Assembly (NCBI GenBank): GCA_025964535.1
Contig: JAOPYX010000314.1
Span: 1-36,784 of the forward strand
Source of the DNA: Actinomycetes bacterium
GTDB lineage: Bacteria; Actinomycetota; Thermoleophilia; Gaiellales; Gaiellaceae
Direction of reading: 5' to 3'
Length of the DNA: 36,784 bases
A model generated the notes under the pieces. The model was not told the DNA's origin. It did not search any database and saw only the letters and a list, made by a program, of their open reading frames with translations. This document shows positions 16,809 to 27,868 of this stretch, piece by piece. A program made the translations under genes and the position numbers. The stretch's first letter is position 1, and every line of letters starts with the position of its first letter.

Positions 16809-17291
16809 GTGCAAACGCCCGAGCCCACATATCCCCCCGATCTCGGCCCGGACCCGCTGGAGCCGCGCCACGGCTCGCGCGCGGTCGTCCCCGGCTACTG
16901 GGGCGAGCGCCTGGCCTGGGTCGCCGGACTGGTGCTCGCGGTCTCGGCCTTCACCGATTGGTACGCCGGAAGCCAGGCCGACGGCCTGACGCTCGCCGTC
17001 ACCGGCTGGCACACGGGCGCGCTCGGCAAGCTCGTCTTCTTCATCGGGCTCGCGACGCTGATCCTCGAGGCGCTACGCGAGGCGGGAATCGAGCTGCCCG
17101 CGACCGTTCCCGAGAGCCTGGTGCTGATCGGCTTCGGATCGCTCGCGACGATCTTCATCCTGATCCGGCTGCTCTCGATCCCCGACACGTTCTTCGACAC
17201 GGCGAACCGCGGGATCGGAATCTTCATCAGCCTCGTCGCGGCCGTCGCGCTGATAATCGCCGGCCTGCTCCGCGCCGCAGAAGAGCTGTAA
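16809..17291 (+). CDS. Integral membrane protein, probably four TM helices
   Basis: GTG16809; hydrophobic segments LAWVAGLVLAVSAFTDWYAG, KLVFFIGLATLILEAL, SLVLIGFGSLATIFILIRLL, GIFISLVAAVALIIAGLL. Confidence 0.78.
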   Translation: MQTPEPTYPPDLGPDPLEPRHGSRAVVPGYWGERLAWVAGLVLAVSAFTDWYAGSQADGLTLAVTGWHTGALGKLVFFIGLATLILEALREAGIELPATVPESLVLIGFGSLATIFILIRLLSIPDTFFDTANRGIGIFISLVAAVALIIAGLLRAAEEL

Positions 17292-17772
17292 CCGCGAGCC
17301 CGACGGCGACGCCCAGGACGATGCCGCCGACCACGTCGAGCGGCCAGTGCACGCCGACGTAGATCCGCGAGAATCCGATCGCCAGCGCCAGCAGGTAGAA
17401 CGCCGGCGCCGCGCGCGGCACGAAGAAGCTCAGCACCGTCGCACAGGCGAAGCTCGTCGAGGTATGGCCAGACGGGAACGATGATCCGCTCGGCACTCCC
17501 ACGAGCGCATGCGGATTGGCGTAGCGAAGTGGCGGCCGCTCGACCCCGATCGCAGCCTTCAAGGCGCTGGCGAGGCTGTTCGCCGCAAGGTCCGCGAGCC
17601 CGACGGCGATGAAGACCGACGCCCTGCGCCACACGATCGCAAGACCCAGCGCAATCAGCAGCCAGACCGCGCCCCACGTCCCGATGCGCGTTAGCCAGAT
17701 GAAGACCTCGTCGAGCGGATGCCAACGATGGTGGACGACCCACCGTTCCCAGCGACGGTCGAACCCAGTCAG
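17227..17772 (-). CDS. PAP2-family phosphatase
   Basis: KAAIGVERPP, PSGHTSTSFA, SRIYVGVHWPLDVVGG; coding-like N-terminus (DRRWERWVVHHRWHPLDEVFIWLTRIGTWGAVWLLIALGLAIV) extends past GTG17634; CTG17772 is a candidate start. Confidence 0.8.
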   Translation of the reverse strand: MTGFDRRWERWVVHHRWHPLDEVFIWLTRIGTWGAVWLLIALGLAIVWRRASVFIAVGLADLAANSLASALKAAIGVERPPLRYANPHALVGVPSGSSFPSGHTSTSFACATVLSFFVPRAAPAFYLLALAIGFSRIYVGVHWPLDVVGGIVLGVAVGLAVTALLRRGAGRRLSARRPRRG

Positions 17773-17785
17773 GCCGGTCCCATCT

Positions 17786-18352
17786 TCAGACCGGGACGAT
17801 CTGCTTCGTCTGGTCGATCAGGTGCTGCAGGTCGAACGGCTTGCCGACGAAAGCCTGCGCGCCGCTCGTCGCCGCCAGCGCCTGCGCCTGCTCGTCGACC
17901 TTCCCGCTGAACATCACGACCGGAATCGAGCCCGCGCCGTAGCGCTCCTGCACGCGCCGCAGCATCTCCCAACCGTCGACGTGCGGCATCATCACGTCGA
18001 GCAGGATCAGATCCGGCTTCGCCTCCTCGATCGCCGCGAGGCCCTCGTCGGCGCCGCCCGCCTCGCGCACGAGATAGCCCTCGAACTCGAGGTTGACGCG
18101 CACGAGCTCGCGCACCTTCTCGTCGTCGTCGACGAGCAGGACGAGCGGCCCGGCCTTCGGCTTGCCGCCGGGCCCCGACCGGTCGAGGAACGCCTCCAGG
18201 TCGGCGCGGCGGTACCTGCGGTGGCCGCCCGGGGTGTAGAAGGCGGGCACCCGGCCCTGGTCAGACCACTTGCGAATCGTGCTCTGCGCCACGCCCAGGA
18301 AGCGCGCGGCTTGCCCGAGGGTCAACCATTCACTGTCGTCTCTGTGTGCCAT
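17786..18352 (-). CDS. N-terminal MerR/excisionase-type HTH fused to C-terminal receiver domain
   Basis: WLTLGQAARFLGVAQSTIRKWSDQGRVPAFYTPGGHRRYRRADLEAFL followed by PLVLLVDDDEKVRELV...LILLDVMMPHVDGWEML...VVMFSGK...FVGKPF. Confidence 0.92.
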   Translation of the reverse strand: MAHRDDSEWLTLGQAARFLGVAQSTIRKWSDQGRVPAFYTPGGHRRYRRADLEAFLDRSGPGGKPKAGPLVLLVDDDEKVRELVRVNLEFEGYLVREAGGADEGLAAIEEAKPDLILLDVMMPHVDGWEMLRRVQERYGAGSIPVVMFSGKVDEQAQALAATSGAQAFVGKPFDLQHLIDQTKQIVPV

Positions 18353-18399
18353 TCGGGGGGATTCTGGCCAAAGCTGCCGGTTTTTACACGAAGGATCCG

Positions 18400-18582
18400 T
18401 CAGGGATGGATCGTTCGCACCGATGTGTGCGTGATTCCGGGCGTCGGATTGTCGTGCAGCGCCTCTCCGACGGCGACCCCGGCCCCGAAGAGTACGGCCG
18501 CCAGCGCGAGTCCGACGAGCCAGAGCAGCGGCCGTGAGCGTGGTGCGCCGCGACGGGAACGGCGTTCAACATGCGTGATCAT
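18400..18582 (-). CDS. Small single-pass membrane protein (60 aa)
   Basis: Basic N-terminus then LLWLVGLALAAVLFGAGVAVGEAL; 4-nt overlap with the following gene. Confidence 0.6.
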   Translation of the reverse strand: MITHVERRSRRGAPRSRPLLWLVGLALAAVLFGAGVAVGEALHDNPTPGITHTSVRTIHP

Positions 18583-18899
18583 CGTTGGAGGTAGTCCACT
18601 GCGCCGCGCTGATACGCGTAGAACGCCGCAGCGAGCACGAGCGCGAGGTCGCGGGGCCAGCCACGCGAGGGCGCCCGTTCCTCGACCGTGGCGCGCGCCC
18701 AGCGGTCGGCATCCCGGTAGGCATTGGCCAGCTCACCAAGGGTGAAGGTCTGACCCACTTGCTTGCGCAACTCGTCGATCACGAGCTCGACCTGCTGGAC
18801 GAGCGTGCGGTAGCGGCGAGCGTCGCTCCGCTCGGCTTCGAGGCGACGGTTGCCGTCCTCCCACTCCTGTCGGATCAGGCTCAATGCGTCGAGGGACAC
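18579..18899 (-). CDS. Hypothetical protein (106 aa)
   Basis: GTG18899; coupled to 18400..18582. Confidence 0.65.
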   Translation of the reverse strand: MSLDALSLIRQEWEDGNRRLEAERSDARRYRTLVQQVELVIDELRKQVGQTFTLGELANAYRDADRWARATVEERAPSRGWPRDLALVLAAAFYAYQRGAVDYLQR

Positions 18900-18910
18900 G
18901 GGCCGCGACT

Positions 18911-19432
18911 CTAGCGAGCCGCATCCATGCAGCAGCGGTCCGGCCACAGCGGCTCCAGCTCGACGACGATGCGGCGGCCGAGCTCGTAGCCGGGTCGGGC
19001 GAGGGCGAACGCCGCGTGCGCGTGCAAGCACTTGAGCGAGCCTGACCCGCGCCCGGCGCCTCCGACGCCAAGGTCGAGCGACGCGCCGCCGTCGAGACCC
19101 GTCTGGCCGCCGGCGAGCTCCCGTCGCACGATGCGCGACTCCTCGTGAGCCGCCTCAAGGCTCGCGGCGAGCTCGGGATCGTCGTGCGCCGCGGCGCTCC
19201 AGCGCTCGACGCCGCCGGCGGCCTCGAGCCGCGAGATCGCGGCGACCAGATGCCGGCACGTCACGTAGTACGTCGTGGGGAAGGGCTCGCCCTTCGGGTC
19301 GTACGGGCGCTGCTCGGTGATCGCCGGCCGCCCGAACGGGCAGCGCACGACGACGCGGCCGAATGCGCGCGGCTCACGGCCGATCTGGCGGGCGACGTCG
19401 GCTCTATCCACGTCTGCGTCACGGTCAGCCAC
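18911..19432 (-). CDS. DUF501 domain protein
   Basis: RVVVRCPFGRPAITEQRPYDPKGEPFPTTYYVTCRHLVAAISRLEAAGG; adjacent to ftsB-like gene as in other Actinobacteria. Confidence 0.9.
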   Translation of the reverse strand: MADRDADVDRADVARQIGREPRAFGRVVVRCPFGRPAITEQRPYDPKGEPFPTTYYVTCRHLVAAISRLEAAGGVERWSAAAHDDPELAASLEAAHEESRIVRRELAGGQTGLDGGASLDLGVGGAGRGSGSLKCLHAHAAFALARPGYELGRRIVVELEPLWPDRCCMDAAR

Positions 19433-19763
19433 CGTGAGCCATCATGCTGGCCCGCAGGCGCTTCCGCCACTGCTGGACGCCCTTGACGATGAAGAGGTGC
19501 TCGCCCTTCCGCACGTACCCGAGCGCACGCGCCTCGCGCGACAGCGTCGCGAGCGACGTCGACGATCCGAGCCTCCGCTCGAGCTGCGCCTTGTCGGCCT
19601 GGAGCGTGTGCACGATCTGGCTGCGGTGCCCGAGCTCGGAGCGCGCGTCGACGTACGCCTTCAGCGGGCGGTAGTAGAGCAGCGCGACGAGCAGGAACGC
19701 TCCGACCGCAAGCCAGCGGCGAAGCACGATCGAGCGCGCGGGACGGCGACCCTTACGAGGCAT
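19425..19763 (-). CDS. FtsB/DivIC-family septum formation initiator
   Basis: One TM, coiled coil, SREARALGYVRKGEHLFIVKG. Confidence 0.88.
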   Translation of the reverse strand: MPRKGRRPARSIVLRRWLAVGAFLLVALLYYRPLKAYVDARSELGHRSQIVHTLQADKAQLERRLGSSTSLATLSREARALGYVRKGEHLFIVKGVQQWRKRLRASMMAHGG

Positions 19764-19819
19764 CCGAACGCATTTCGCCCCCGGACGCCGCGAACCTCCT
19801 CAGCGCTTCTCAACCGGCG

Positions 19820-21229
19820 TCAGGCGATGTCGACCTTGATCACGTTCGTCGAGCCCGGGATGTTCACCGCGGTGCCCGCCGTGATCACGACGCGGTCGCC
19901 CGCCTCGAGGAAGCCGGCCTCGCGGGCCGCGCTGATCGAGGCCGACCAGAGCTGCTCGATGTCGGGGCACTCCTCGATCAGGATCGGCGTCACGCCCCAC
20001 TCGAGCGCGAGCTGGCGCATCGCCCAGTCCTTGTGCGTGAGCGCGACGATCGGCCTACGCGGGCGCAGCCGGGCGACGGCGGACGCGGTGCGGCCCGTAA
20101 ACGTCGGGACGAGGATCGCGGCGGCGCGCAGCGCCTCGGCGATGTCGCAGGCTGCGTTCGACATCGCGCCGCCGATCGTCGGGTTCTGCCCGGCCTCGGG
20201 GATCTCGTGGCGGTAGCCCATGCTCGGCTCGATCGCGCGTGCGATCCGGTCCATGTACGCGACCGCCTCGACCGGATACTCGCCCATCGCCGTCTCGCCG
20301 GAAAGCATCAGCGCAGACGTCCCGTCGAGGATCGCGTTCGCGACGTCGCTCGCCTCGGCGCGAGTGGGCTCGGCCGAGTGGATCATCGTCTCGAGCATCT
20401 GCGTCGCAGTGATCACCGGCTTGCCACGCTCGAGCGCCTTCAGGATGATCCGCTTCTGCAGGAGCGGCACGAGAGCCGGCCCGATCTCGACCCCGAGGTC
20501 TCCGCGAGCGACCATGACGGCGTCGGTCTCCGTGAGGATGTCGTCGAGCACCTCGACCGCCTCGGACTTCTCGATCTTCGAGATCACGCGAGCGTGCGCG
20601 CCGGCCTGCTCGATCAGCGCGCGCAGGTCACGAACGTCGGCTGCCGAGCGGACGAAGGAGAGCGCGACGTAGTCGACACCGAGCTGGAGCGCGAACTCCA
20701 GGTCGGCGATGTCCTTGCGCGTCAGCGACGGAATGGGCAGCGGGACGCCCGGCAGGTTGACGCCCTTGTGCGACGTGATGCGGCCACCGATCACGACGGT
20801 GCACAGCGCACGGCCGCGCTCGACGCCTTCCACTCGCAGCCGGACGAGGCCGTCGTCGATCAGCACGTCGTGGCCCGCCTCGAGCACGTCGCCGATCACG
20901 GCAGGTGCAATCGGCAGCTCTCCGTCGGTCGCGAACTCCTCGGCACAGATCGTCACCTTCGTGCCCCGGGCGAGCACGACCGGCTCCTCGAGGGCGCCGA
21001 TCCTGAGCTTCGGCCCCTGAAGATCGGCGATCAGCGCGATCGGGCGGCCGACCTCGGCCTCGATCTCGCGCACGCGCCGCGCGCGCCGACCATGGTCGTC
21101 ATGTGTGCCGTGCGAGAGATTCAGCCGCGCTGCGTCCATGCCGGCCGCCACGAGCGCGCGGATCTGCTCAGGAGAGTCCGACGACGGGCCGAGTGTCGCG
21201 ACGATCTTCGTGCGGCGTTCCGGAACCAC
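19820..21229 (-). CDS. pyk: Pyruvate kinase
   Basis: RRTKIVATLGPSSDSPEQIRALVAAGMDAARLNLSHG; SKIEKSEAVEVLDDIL; MVARGDLGVEIG; TATQMLETMI; GTG start at 21229 likely. Confidence 0.96.
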   Translation of the reverse strand: MVPERRTKIVATLGPSSDSPEQIRALVAAGMDAARLNLSHGTHDDHGRRARRVREIEAEVGRPIALIADLQGPKLRIGALEEPVVLARGTKVTICAEEFATDGELPIAPAVIGDVLEAGHDVLIDDGLVRLRVEGVERGRALCTVVIGGRITSHKGVNLPGVPLPIPSLTRKDIADLEFALQLGVDYVALSFVRSAADVRDLRALIEQAGAHARVISKIEKSEAVEVLDDILTETDAVMVARGDLGVEIGPALVPLLQKRIILKALERGKPVITATQMLETMIHSAEPTRAEASDVANAILDGTSALMLSGETAMGEYPVEAVAYMDRIARAIEPSMGYRHEIPEAGQNPTIGGAMSNAACDIAEALRAAAILVPTFTGRTASAVARLRPRRPIVALTHKDWAMRQLALEWGVTPILIEECPDIEQLWSASISAAREAGFLEAGDRVVITAGTAVNIPGSTNVIKVDIA

Positions 21230-21239
21230 TGAGCCCAGG

Positions 21240-23275
<2,036 letters not shown>

Positions 23276-23276
23276 G

Positions 23277-24299
23277 CTAGCCGGTGGTGGTCGCCGGAGC
23301 CGTCGTCACAGCGGTCGTGGCGAGCGGCGTGTACCCGGTGCGGTACGCGATCTTCTTCGCGTACTCCTTGTTGACGTCGTCGACCCACTTGTTGATCGCG
23401 TCGGTCTTCTTCGTCTGCAGCAGCTGGGTCGAGATCGACGCCTTGACGTCCTTCAACGGCTGCTGCGTCGCCGGCTTGGTGTCGGAGAGCGCCTGGATGA
23501 TGTGCCATCCGTATGTCGTGTGCACCGGCGCCGAGAGCTCATTCTTCTTCAGCGAGAACGCAACCTTGTCGAACGGCGCGACGGTCTGGCCCTTCGTGAT
23601 CGTCAGCTTGCCACCCTGCGCGGCGGAGCCCGGGTCCTTCGAATACTTCTTGGCGAGCTTCGCGAAGTCGGCCCCGCCCTTGAGCTGGGTCTCGATGCTG
23701 TCGGCGAGCTTCTTGTTGTTCACCAGGATGTGGCGGACGTCGCGGCTCGCGGCCTTCGAGTACGTCGACTTGTGCGCGTCGTAGTAGGCCTTGATGTCTG
23801 CGTCGGTGACCTTCACGGCGCCGGTCACCTTCGCGTAGAGCTTCTCCGAGAGGATCTGCCCGTGCAGGTTGAGCGCGAGCAGCGGCTCGGTGAGCCCCTG
23901 CGCCTTCAGCTGCTGCTTGTACTTGGCGTCGTTGCCGGCGAAGTACTGCTTCTTGATCTGCGCGATCCGCGCCTGGACGTCCTTGTCCGTCACGGTGATG
24001 CCGAGGGACTTGGCCTTCTGCTCGAGCTCCGACTGCTGCACCAGGTACTTCATCGTCTGATCCTGGAGCGCCTTGTACTGCGAGGTGCCCGGCTTCGGGA
24101 ACGGCGTCTTGCGCGCGACGTACGCGCTTTTCGTGCCGTCCATGAGCAGCGTGAACTCGCTCTTCGTGATGTTGGCGCTGCCGACCACGGCAACGGAGTC
24201 GGAAGGCACAGCCTTTGTCGAGCCGCCACCGCAGCCTGCGAGGACGACGGCGACGACGGCCAGAAGCGCGAAAAGAGGAATGAAGCGGAGCAGTCTCAT
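23277..24299 (-). CDS. Parvulin-type peptidylprolyl isomerase lipoprotein (PrsA/SurA-like)
   Basis: Lipobox LAGC; RHILVNNKKLADSIETQLKGGADFAKLAKKYSKDPGSAAQGGKL; VHTTYGWHIIQ. Confidence 0.93.
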   Translation of the reverse strand: MRLLRFIPLFALLAVVAVVLAGCGGGSTKAVPSDSVAVVGSANITKSEFTLLMDGTKSAYVARKTPFPKPGTSQYKALQDQTMKYLVQQSELEQKAKSLGITVTDKDVQARIAQIKKQYFAGNDAKYKQQLKAQGLTEPLLALNLHGQILSEKLYAKVTGAVKVTDADIKAYYDAHKSTYSKAASRDVRHILVNNKKLADSIETQLKGGADFAKLAKKYSKDPGSAAQGGKLTITKGQTVAPFDKVAFSLKKNELSAPVHTTYGWHIIQALSDTKPATQQPLKDVKASISTQLLQTKKTDAINKWVDDVNKEYAKKIAYRTGYTPLATTAVTTAPATTTG

Positions 24300-24358
24300 T
24301 GGGATCCCAGGGCTCGGATGGCGAGAATAAGGCCGGTACAGCCGCGAAGGTTTACGCC

Positions 24359-27300
24359 TCACGCTGCCTGACGGGCTTCCAAGATAGCATCGACGAGCCG
24401 GATCGCCTGCGGGAAACCGTCCTCGCTGCGAAGGGTCACCTCGCTGCTGCCGGTCGAGTAGACCGCCGTGTGGATGCGGCTCCGCAGCTCCCTCAGCTCC
24501 TGCGAGCCGAGGACGAGCCGGCCGACGGTGGCCTTCCCGCCGCGGAAGACGAGATAGTCGGCGCCGAGCAGGGCGATCTTGATCTTCGCCTCCTGAATCG
24601 CGAAGAGGTTCTCGACCGGTTCCGGCAGCGGCCCGTATCGGTCCTCGAGCGACGCCTGGAGCTCGCGGAGCTCGTCCTCGGTCTCTCCCAGGGCGAGCCG
24701 GCGGTGGATGTCGATCCGCAGCGCCTCGGAGCTGACGTAGTGCTGCGGCACGTAGGCGTCGATGCGGGCGTCGACGCGCACCGGGCGGGCGGCAACGCGG
24801 CGCTGGCCTTGGAGCTCGGCGACGGCCTCGTTCAGGAGCTCGACGTAGAGCTCGAAGCCGACGGCGGCGACGTGGCCCGATTGCTCACCGCCGAGCAGCT
24901 CGCCGGCACCGCGAATCTCGAGGTCGCGCATCGCGATGGCGAAGCCTGCGCCGAGCTCCGTGTGGTCGGCGAGCGTCGCGAGGCGGGCCCGCGCCTCGGG
25001 CGTCAGCTCGCGTGCCTCGGGATAGAAGAGGAAGGCGTACGCCGTGGCGTCCGAGCGGCCGACGCGACCACGGATCTGGTAGAGCTGCGACAGGCCGAGC
25101 ATGTCCGCGCGCTCGACGATCAGCGTGTTGGCCTGCGGGATGTCGAGCCCCGACTCGATGATCGTCGTCGACACGAGCACGTCGGCGTCGCCGCGCAGGA
25201 AGGCGTGCATCTTCTCCTCGAGCTCCTTCTCGCGCATCTGGCCATGCGCGACGAGGAACCGGAGATCGGGACAGAGCTGCTGCAGCTTCTCCGCCGCCGC
25301 GTCGATCGACTCGACGCGGTTGTGCAGGTAGAACGCCTGGCCGCCGCGCTCCTTCTCGCGCTGGAGCGCCTGGACGATCATCTCCTCGTCGTACTCGCCG
25401 ACGGTGGTGCGGATCGGCCGCCGGCCCTCGGGCGGGGTCTCGATGATGGAGATGTCGCGCATCCCTGCGAGCGACATGTGGAGCGTGCGCGGGATGGGCG
25501 TGGCGCTCAGCGTGAGCACGTCCACCTCGAGACGCAGTGACTTCAGCAGCTCCTTCTGCGCGACGCCGAAGCGCTGCTCCTCGTCGAGGACGACGAGGCC
25601 GAGCTCCTTGGGGATCACGTCGCGGCTCAACACGCGGTGCGTACCGATGAGAACGTCGACCTTGCCCTCGCTGAAGTCGGCGAGCACCTGCTTGACCTCT
25701 TTCGCGGCGCGGAAGCGCGAGACCATCTCGACGCGCACGGGAAAATCGCGGAAGCGCTCTCGGAAGGTGTTCCAGTGCTGCTCGGCGAGAATCGTCGTCG
25801 GCGCCAGGATCAGCACCTGCTTGCCGTTGACCGCGACGGCGAACGCCGCACGTACCGCCACCTCGGTCTTGCCGAAGCCGACGTCGCCGCAGACGAGCCT
25901 GTCCATCGGCTGCGTCGACTCGAGGTCTTCCTTGACGGCTTCGATGGCGTTCTCCTGATCGGGGGTCTCGCGATAGGGGAACGACGCCTCGAGCCGCTGC
26001 AGCCATTCGTGCTCGAGGTTGTAGGCGATGCCCTCCCGGGTCTGTCGCTGCGCATAGAGGGAGATGAGCTCGGACGCGAGCTCCTGCACCGATTCGCGCG
26101 CGCGCGACTTGAGCAGCTGCCACGCCTTGCCGCCGAGCTTCGAGAGCGCGGGTGAGCCCGCATCGGCACCGACATAGCGCGACACCTTCCCGAGCTGCTC
26201 GTGCGGAACGTAGAGCCGGTCCTCGCCGCGGAACGCGAGCAGGAGATAGTCGCGCGTGACGCCCGCGACCTCTTTCGTCTCGAAGCCGAGCAGCTTCCCG
26301 ACCCCGTGGTCCTCGTGCACGACGTAGTCGCCGGTGCGCAGATCTGCGAAGGACTGGAGCGAGCGGCCGCCGAGGCGCGCCTGCCGCGAGACGCGGCGAC
26401 GGAACACCTGGTGGTCGGGCAGGAGGACGAGCCCGAGCTCGCGCCAGACGAAGCCGCGGCGCGCCGGCGCGATCGCGAAGAAGAGGCCCGCGTCTGCGGG
26501 CAGCTTGTCGTCCGGCTCGAGGATGCGGGCCTCGACCTTGCGCAGCAGGTTCTGTGTGCGCAGCGCCTCGCCGCGGTGCGGGAACGCGACGACGACGCGT
26601 TGGCCCGAGCGCACGAGCGCGGCGAGCTCACCCTCCGCCTCTGCGAGCCCGCGCGCGGCGATCGCGGGTCGCTGCGCCTCGAACGAGAAGGGCTGGTTCT
26701 GCGGGAACGGATCGAGCTCCGTCGTGCCCTTCAGCGAGATGGGCTGGAGCTTGTCCTCCTCCCAGATTCGCCGCACATCGTCGGGCTGGTAGACGAAGTC
26801 TGGCGTGCGCCCCCCATTAACAGAGCTAAGCGGGGCGACGAGGTCGTTGGGAACGGGACGGATCTCGCCCTCCTCCCCGTGCCAGTCCTGCATCAGGTCG
26901 AGGCGTCGCTCGGCGGCCGGATAGATCGTGCACGTCTCCACCGGGTGCAGAGCGCGCTGCGTGAACGGGGAGAACGCGCGGATCGACTCCACCTCGTCGC
27001 CGAAGAACTCGACCCGCAGCGGCTCCCGGCCGGTGGTCGGGAAGACGTCGATGATGCCGCCGCGGACGGCGAACTGGCCGCGATCGTCCACCCGGTCCGC
27101 GCGCTCGTAGCCGGCGAGGGCGAGCGCCTCCGAGAGCCCCTCGACGCCGAGATCGCGCCCGGCAGCGAGCTCGAGCGGCTCCGGCCGGGTGCGCGGCGGC
27201 GGTAGCGGCTCGGCAAGCGCGTGCGCCGAGGCGCAGACGAGCCCGCCGCGGGCCAGGACGTCGAGTGCGCGTGCCCTTTCTCCGACGAGGTGCGGCGCCG

Positions 27301-27580
27301 GCTCGAGACCGGACTCCCAGCGGACGCCGCGGCTCGGCATGAACCCCACCTGCTCCTCGCCGAGGAACCAGGCAGCCGCCTCGGCGGCATCGCGCGCGTC
27401 GGCGTCCTCGGGCAGGAGGCAGACGAGCGGGCGGTCGAGCTTCTCGAAGAGCGAGGCGAGCAGCACGGGAAGCGCCGCCTCCGACACGCGGGCACGGGTC
27501 GGCAGCGCGTCGGCGAATTCGCCGAGACGCTCCAGGTCCGCGACTTCGCGGACGAATGCGTGCAGTACGGGACGGTCCAT
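24359..27580 (-). CDS. mfd: Transcription-repair coupling factor Mfd
   Basis: RNAP-interaction region (GDYVVHEDHGVGKLLGFET), VCGDVGFGKTEVAVRAAF, LAPTTILAEQHWNTF, VLDEEQRFGVAQKE, LSATPIPRTLHMSL; start ATG27580. Confidence 0.96.
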   Translation of the reverse strand: MDRPVLHAFVREVADLERLGEFADALPTRARVSEAALPVLLASLFEKLDRPLVCLLPEDADARDAAEAAAWFLGEEQVGFMPSRGVRWESGLEPAPHLVGERARALDVLARGGLVCASAHALAEPLPPPRTRPEPLELAAGRDLGVEGLSEALALAGYERADRVDDRGQFAVRGGIIDVFPTTGREPLRVEFFGDEVESIRAFSPFTQRALHPVETCTIYPAAERRLDLMQDWHGEEGEIRPVPNDLVAPLSSVNGGRTPDFVYQPDDVRRIWEEDKLQPISLKGTTELDPFPQNQPFSFEAQRPAIAARGLAEAEGELAALVRSGQRVVVAFPHRGEALRTQNLLRKVEARILEPDDKLPADAGLFFAIAPARRGFVWRELGLVLLPDHQVFRRRVSRQARLGGRSLQSFADLRTGDYVVHEDHGVGKLLGFETKEVAGVTRDYLLLAFRGEDRLYVPHEQLGKVSRYVGADAGSPALSKLGGKAWQLLKSRARESVQELASELISLYAQRQTREGIAYNLEHEWLQRLEASFPYRETPDQENAIEAVKEDLESTQPMDRLVCGDVGFGKTEVAVRAAFAVAVNGKQVLILAPTTILAEQHWNTFRERFRDFPVRVEMVSRFRAAKEVKQVLADFSEGKVDVLIGTHRVLSRDVIPKELGLVVLDEEQRFGVAQKELLKSLRLEVDVLTLSATPIPRTLHMSLAGMRDISIIETPPEGRRPIRTTVGEYDEEMIVQALQREKERGGQAFYLHNRVESIDAAAEKLQQLCPDLRFLVAHGQMREKELEEKMHAFLRGDADVLVSTTIIESGLDIPQANTLIVERADMLGLSQLYQIRGRVGRSDATAYAFLFYPEARELTPEARARLATLADHTELGAGFAIAMRDLEIRGAGELLGGEQSGHVAAVGFELYVELLNEAVAELQGQRRVAARPVRVDARIDAYVPQHYVSSEALRIDIHRRLALGETEDELRELQASLEDRYGPLPEPVENLFAIQEAKIKIALLGADYLVFRGGKATVGRLVLGSQELRELRSRIHTAVYSTGSSEVTLRSEDGFPQAIRLVDAILEARQAA

Positions 27581-27587
27581 GCAAATG

Positions 27588-27607
27588 GCGGAACCTGGCG
27601 GTTCCGC
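27588..27607 (-). promoter_or_regulatory. Hairpin immediately upstream of mfd start (8-bp stem, 4-nt loop)
   Basis: gcggaacc-tggc-ggttccgc, 7 nt from the start codon. Confidence 0.5.
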
Positions 27608-27661
27608 GCCACGCCATGGTACCGGCGTCCCTCGTCTCGACGCCCTCGCTACGCTCGGCGC

Positions 27662-27853
27662 GTGAGCCGCAAGAAGCCGCTGACCGAGCGCGGAGTCAAG
27701 AGGATGGTCGAACGCGAGCGCGCCGTCGGGCTCGATGCCGAGGACGAGGCGGCGCGCTGGCTCGCGGAGAACGACGAGCAGCCCGAGCCGCCGCGTCCGA
27801 AGGCGGCCTCGAAGTCGAAGGCGTTGCACCGCTGGCGGAACAGCCGAGGCTGA
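27662..27853 (+). CDS. Small basic hypothetical protein (63 aa)
   Basis: GTG27662; VSRKKPLTERGVKRMVERERAVGLDAEDEAARWLAEND; divergent from mfd. Confidence 0.6.
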   Translation: MSRKKPLTERGVKRMVERERAVGLDAEDEAARWLAENDEQPEPPRPKAASKSKALHRWRNSRG

Positions 27854-27868
27854 CCGCCTCCGGAGCGA

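Noticed and set aside
18346-18537. 63-aa plus-strand ORF between regulator and small membrane gene
   Set aside because: Antisense to 18400..18582, whose translation has a convincing TM helix and a 4-nt coupling to its neighbour.
24300-24309. TGGGATCCCA palindrome just upstream of the PPIase start
   Set aside because: Short palindrome without a promoter context; likely chance.
27588-27607. GAAC...GTTC dyad upstream of mfd as a LexA/SOS box
   Set aside because: Spacing is GAAC-N6-GTTC, whereas the Gram-positive/actinobacterial LexA box is GAAC-N4-GTTC; treated as a generic hairpin/dyad instead.
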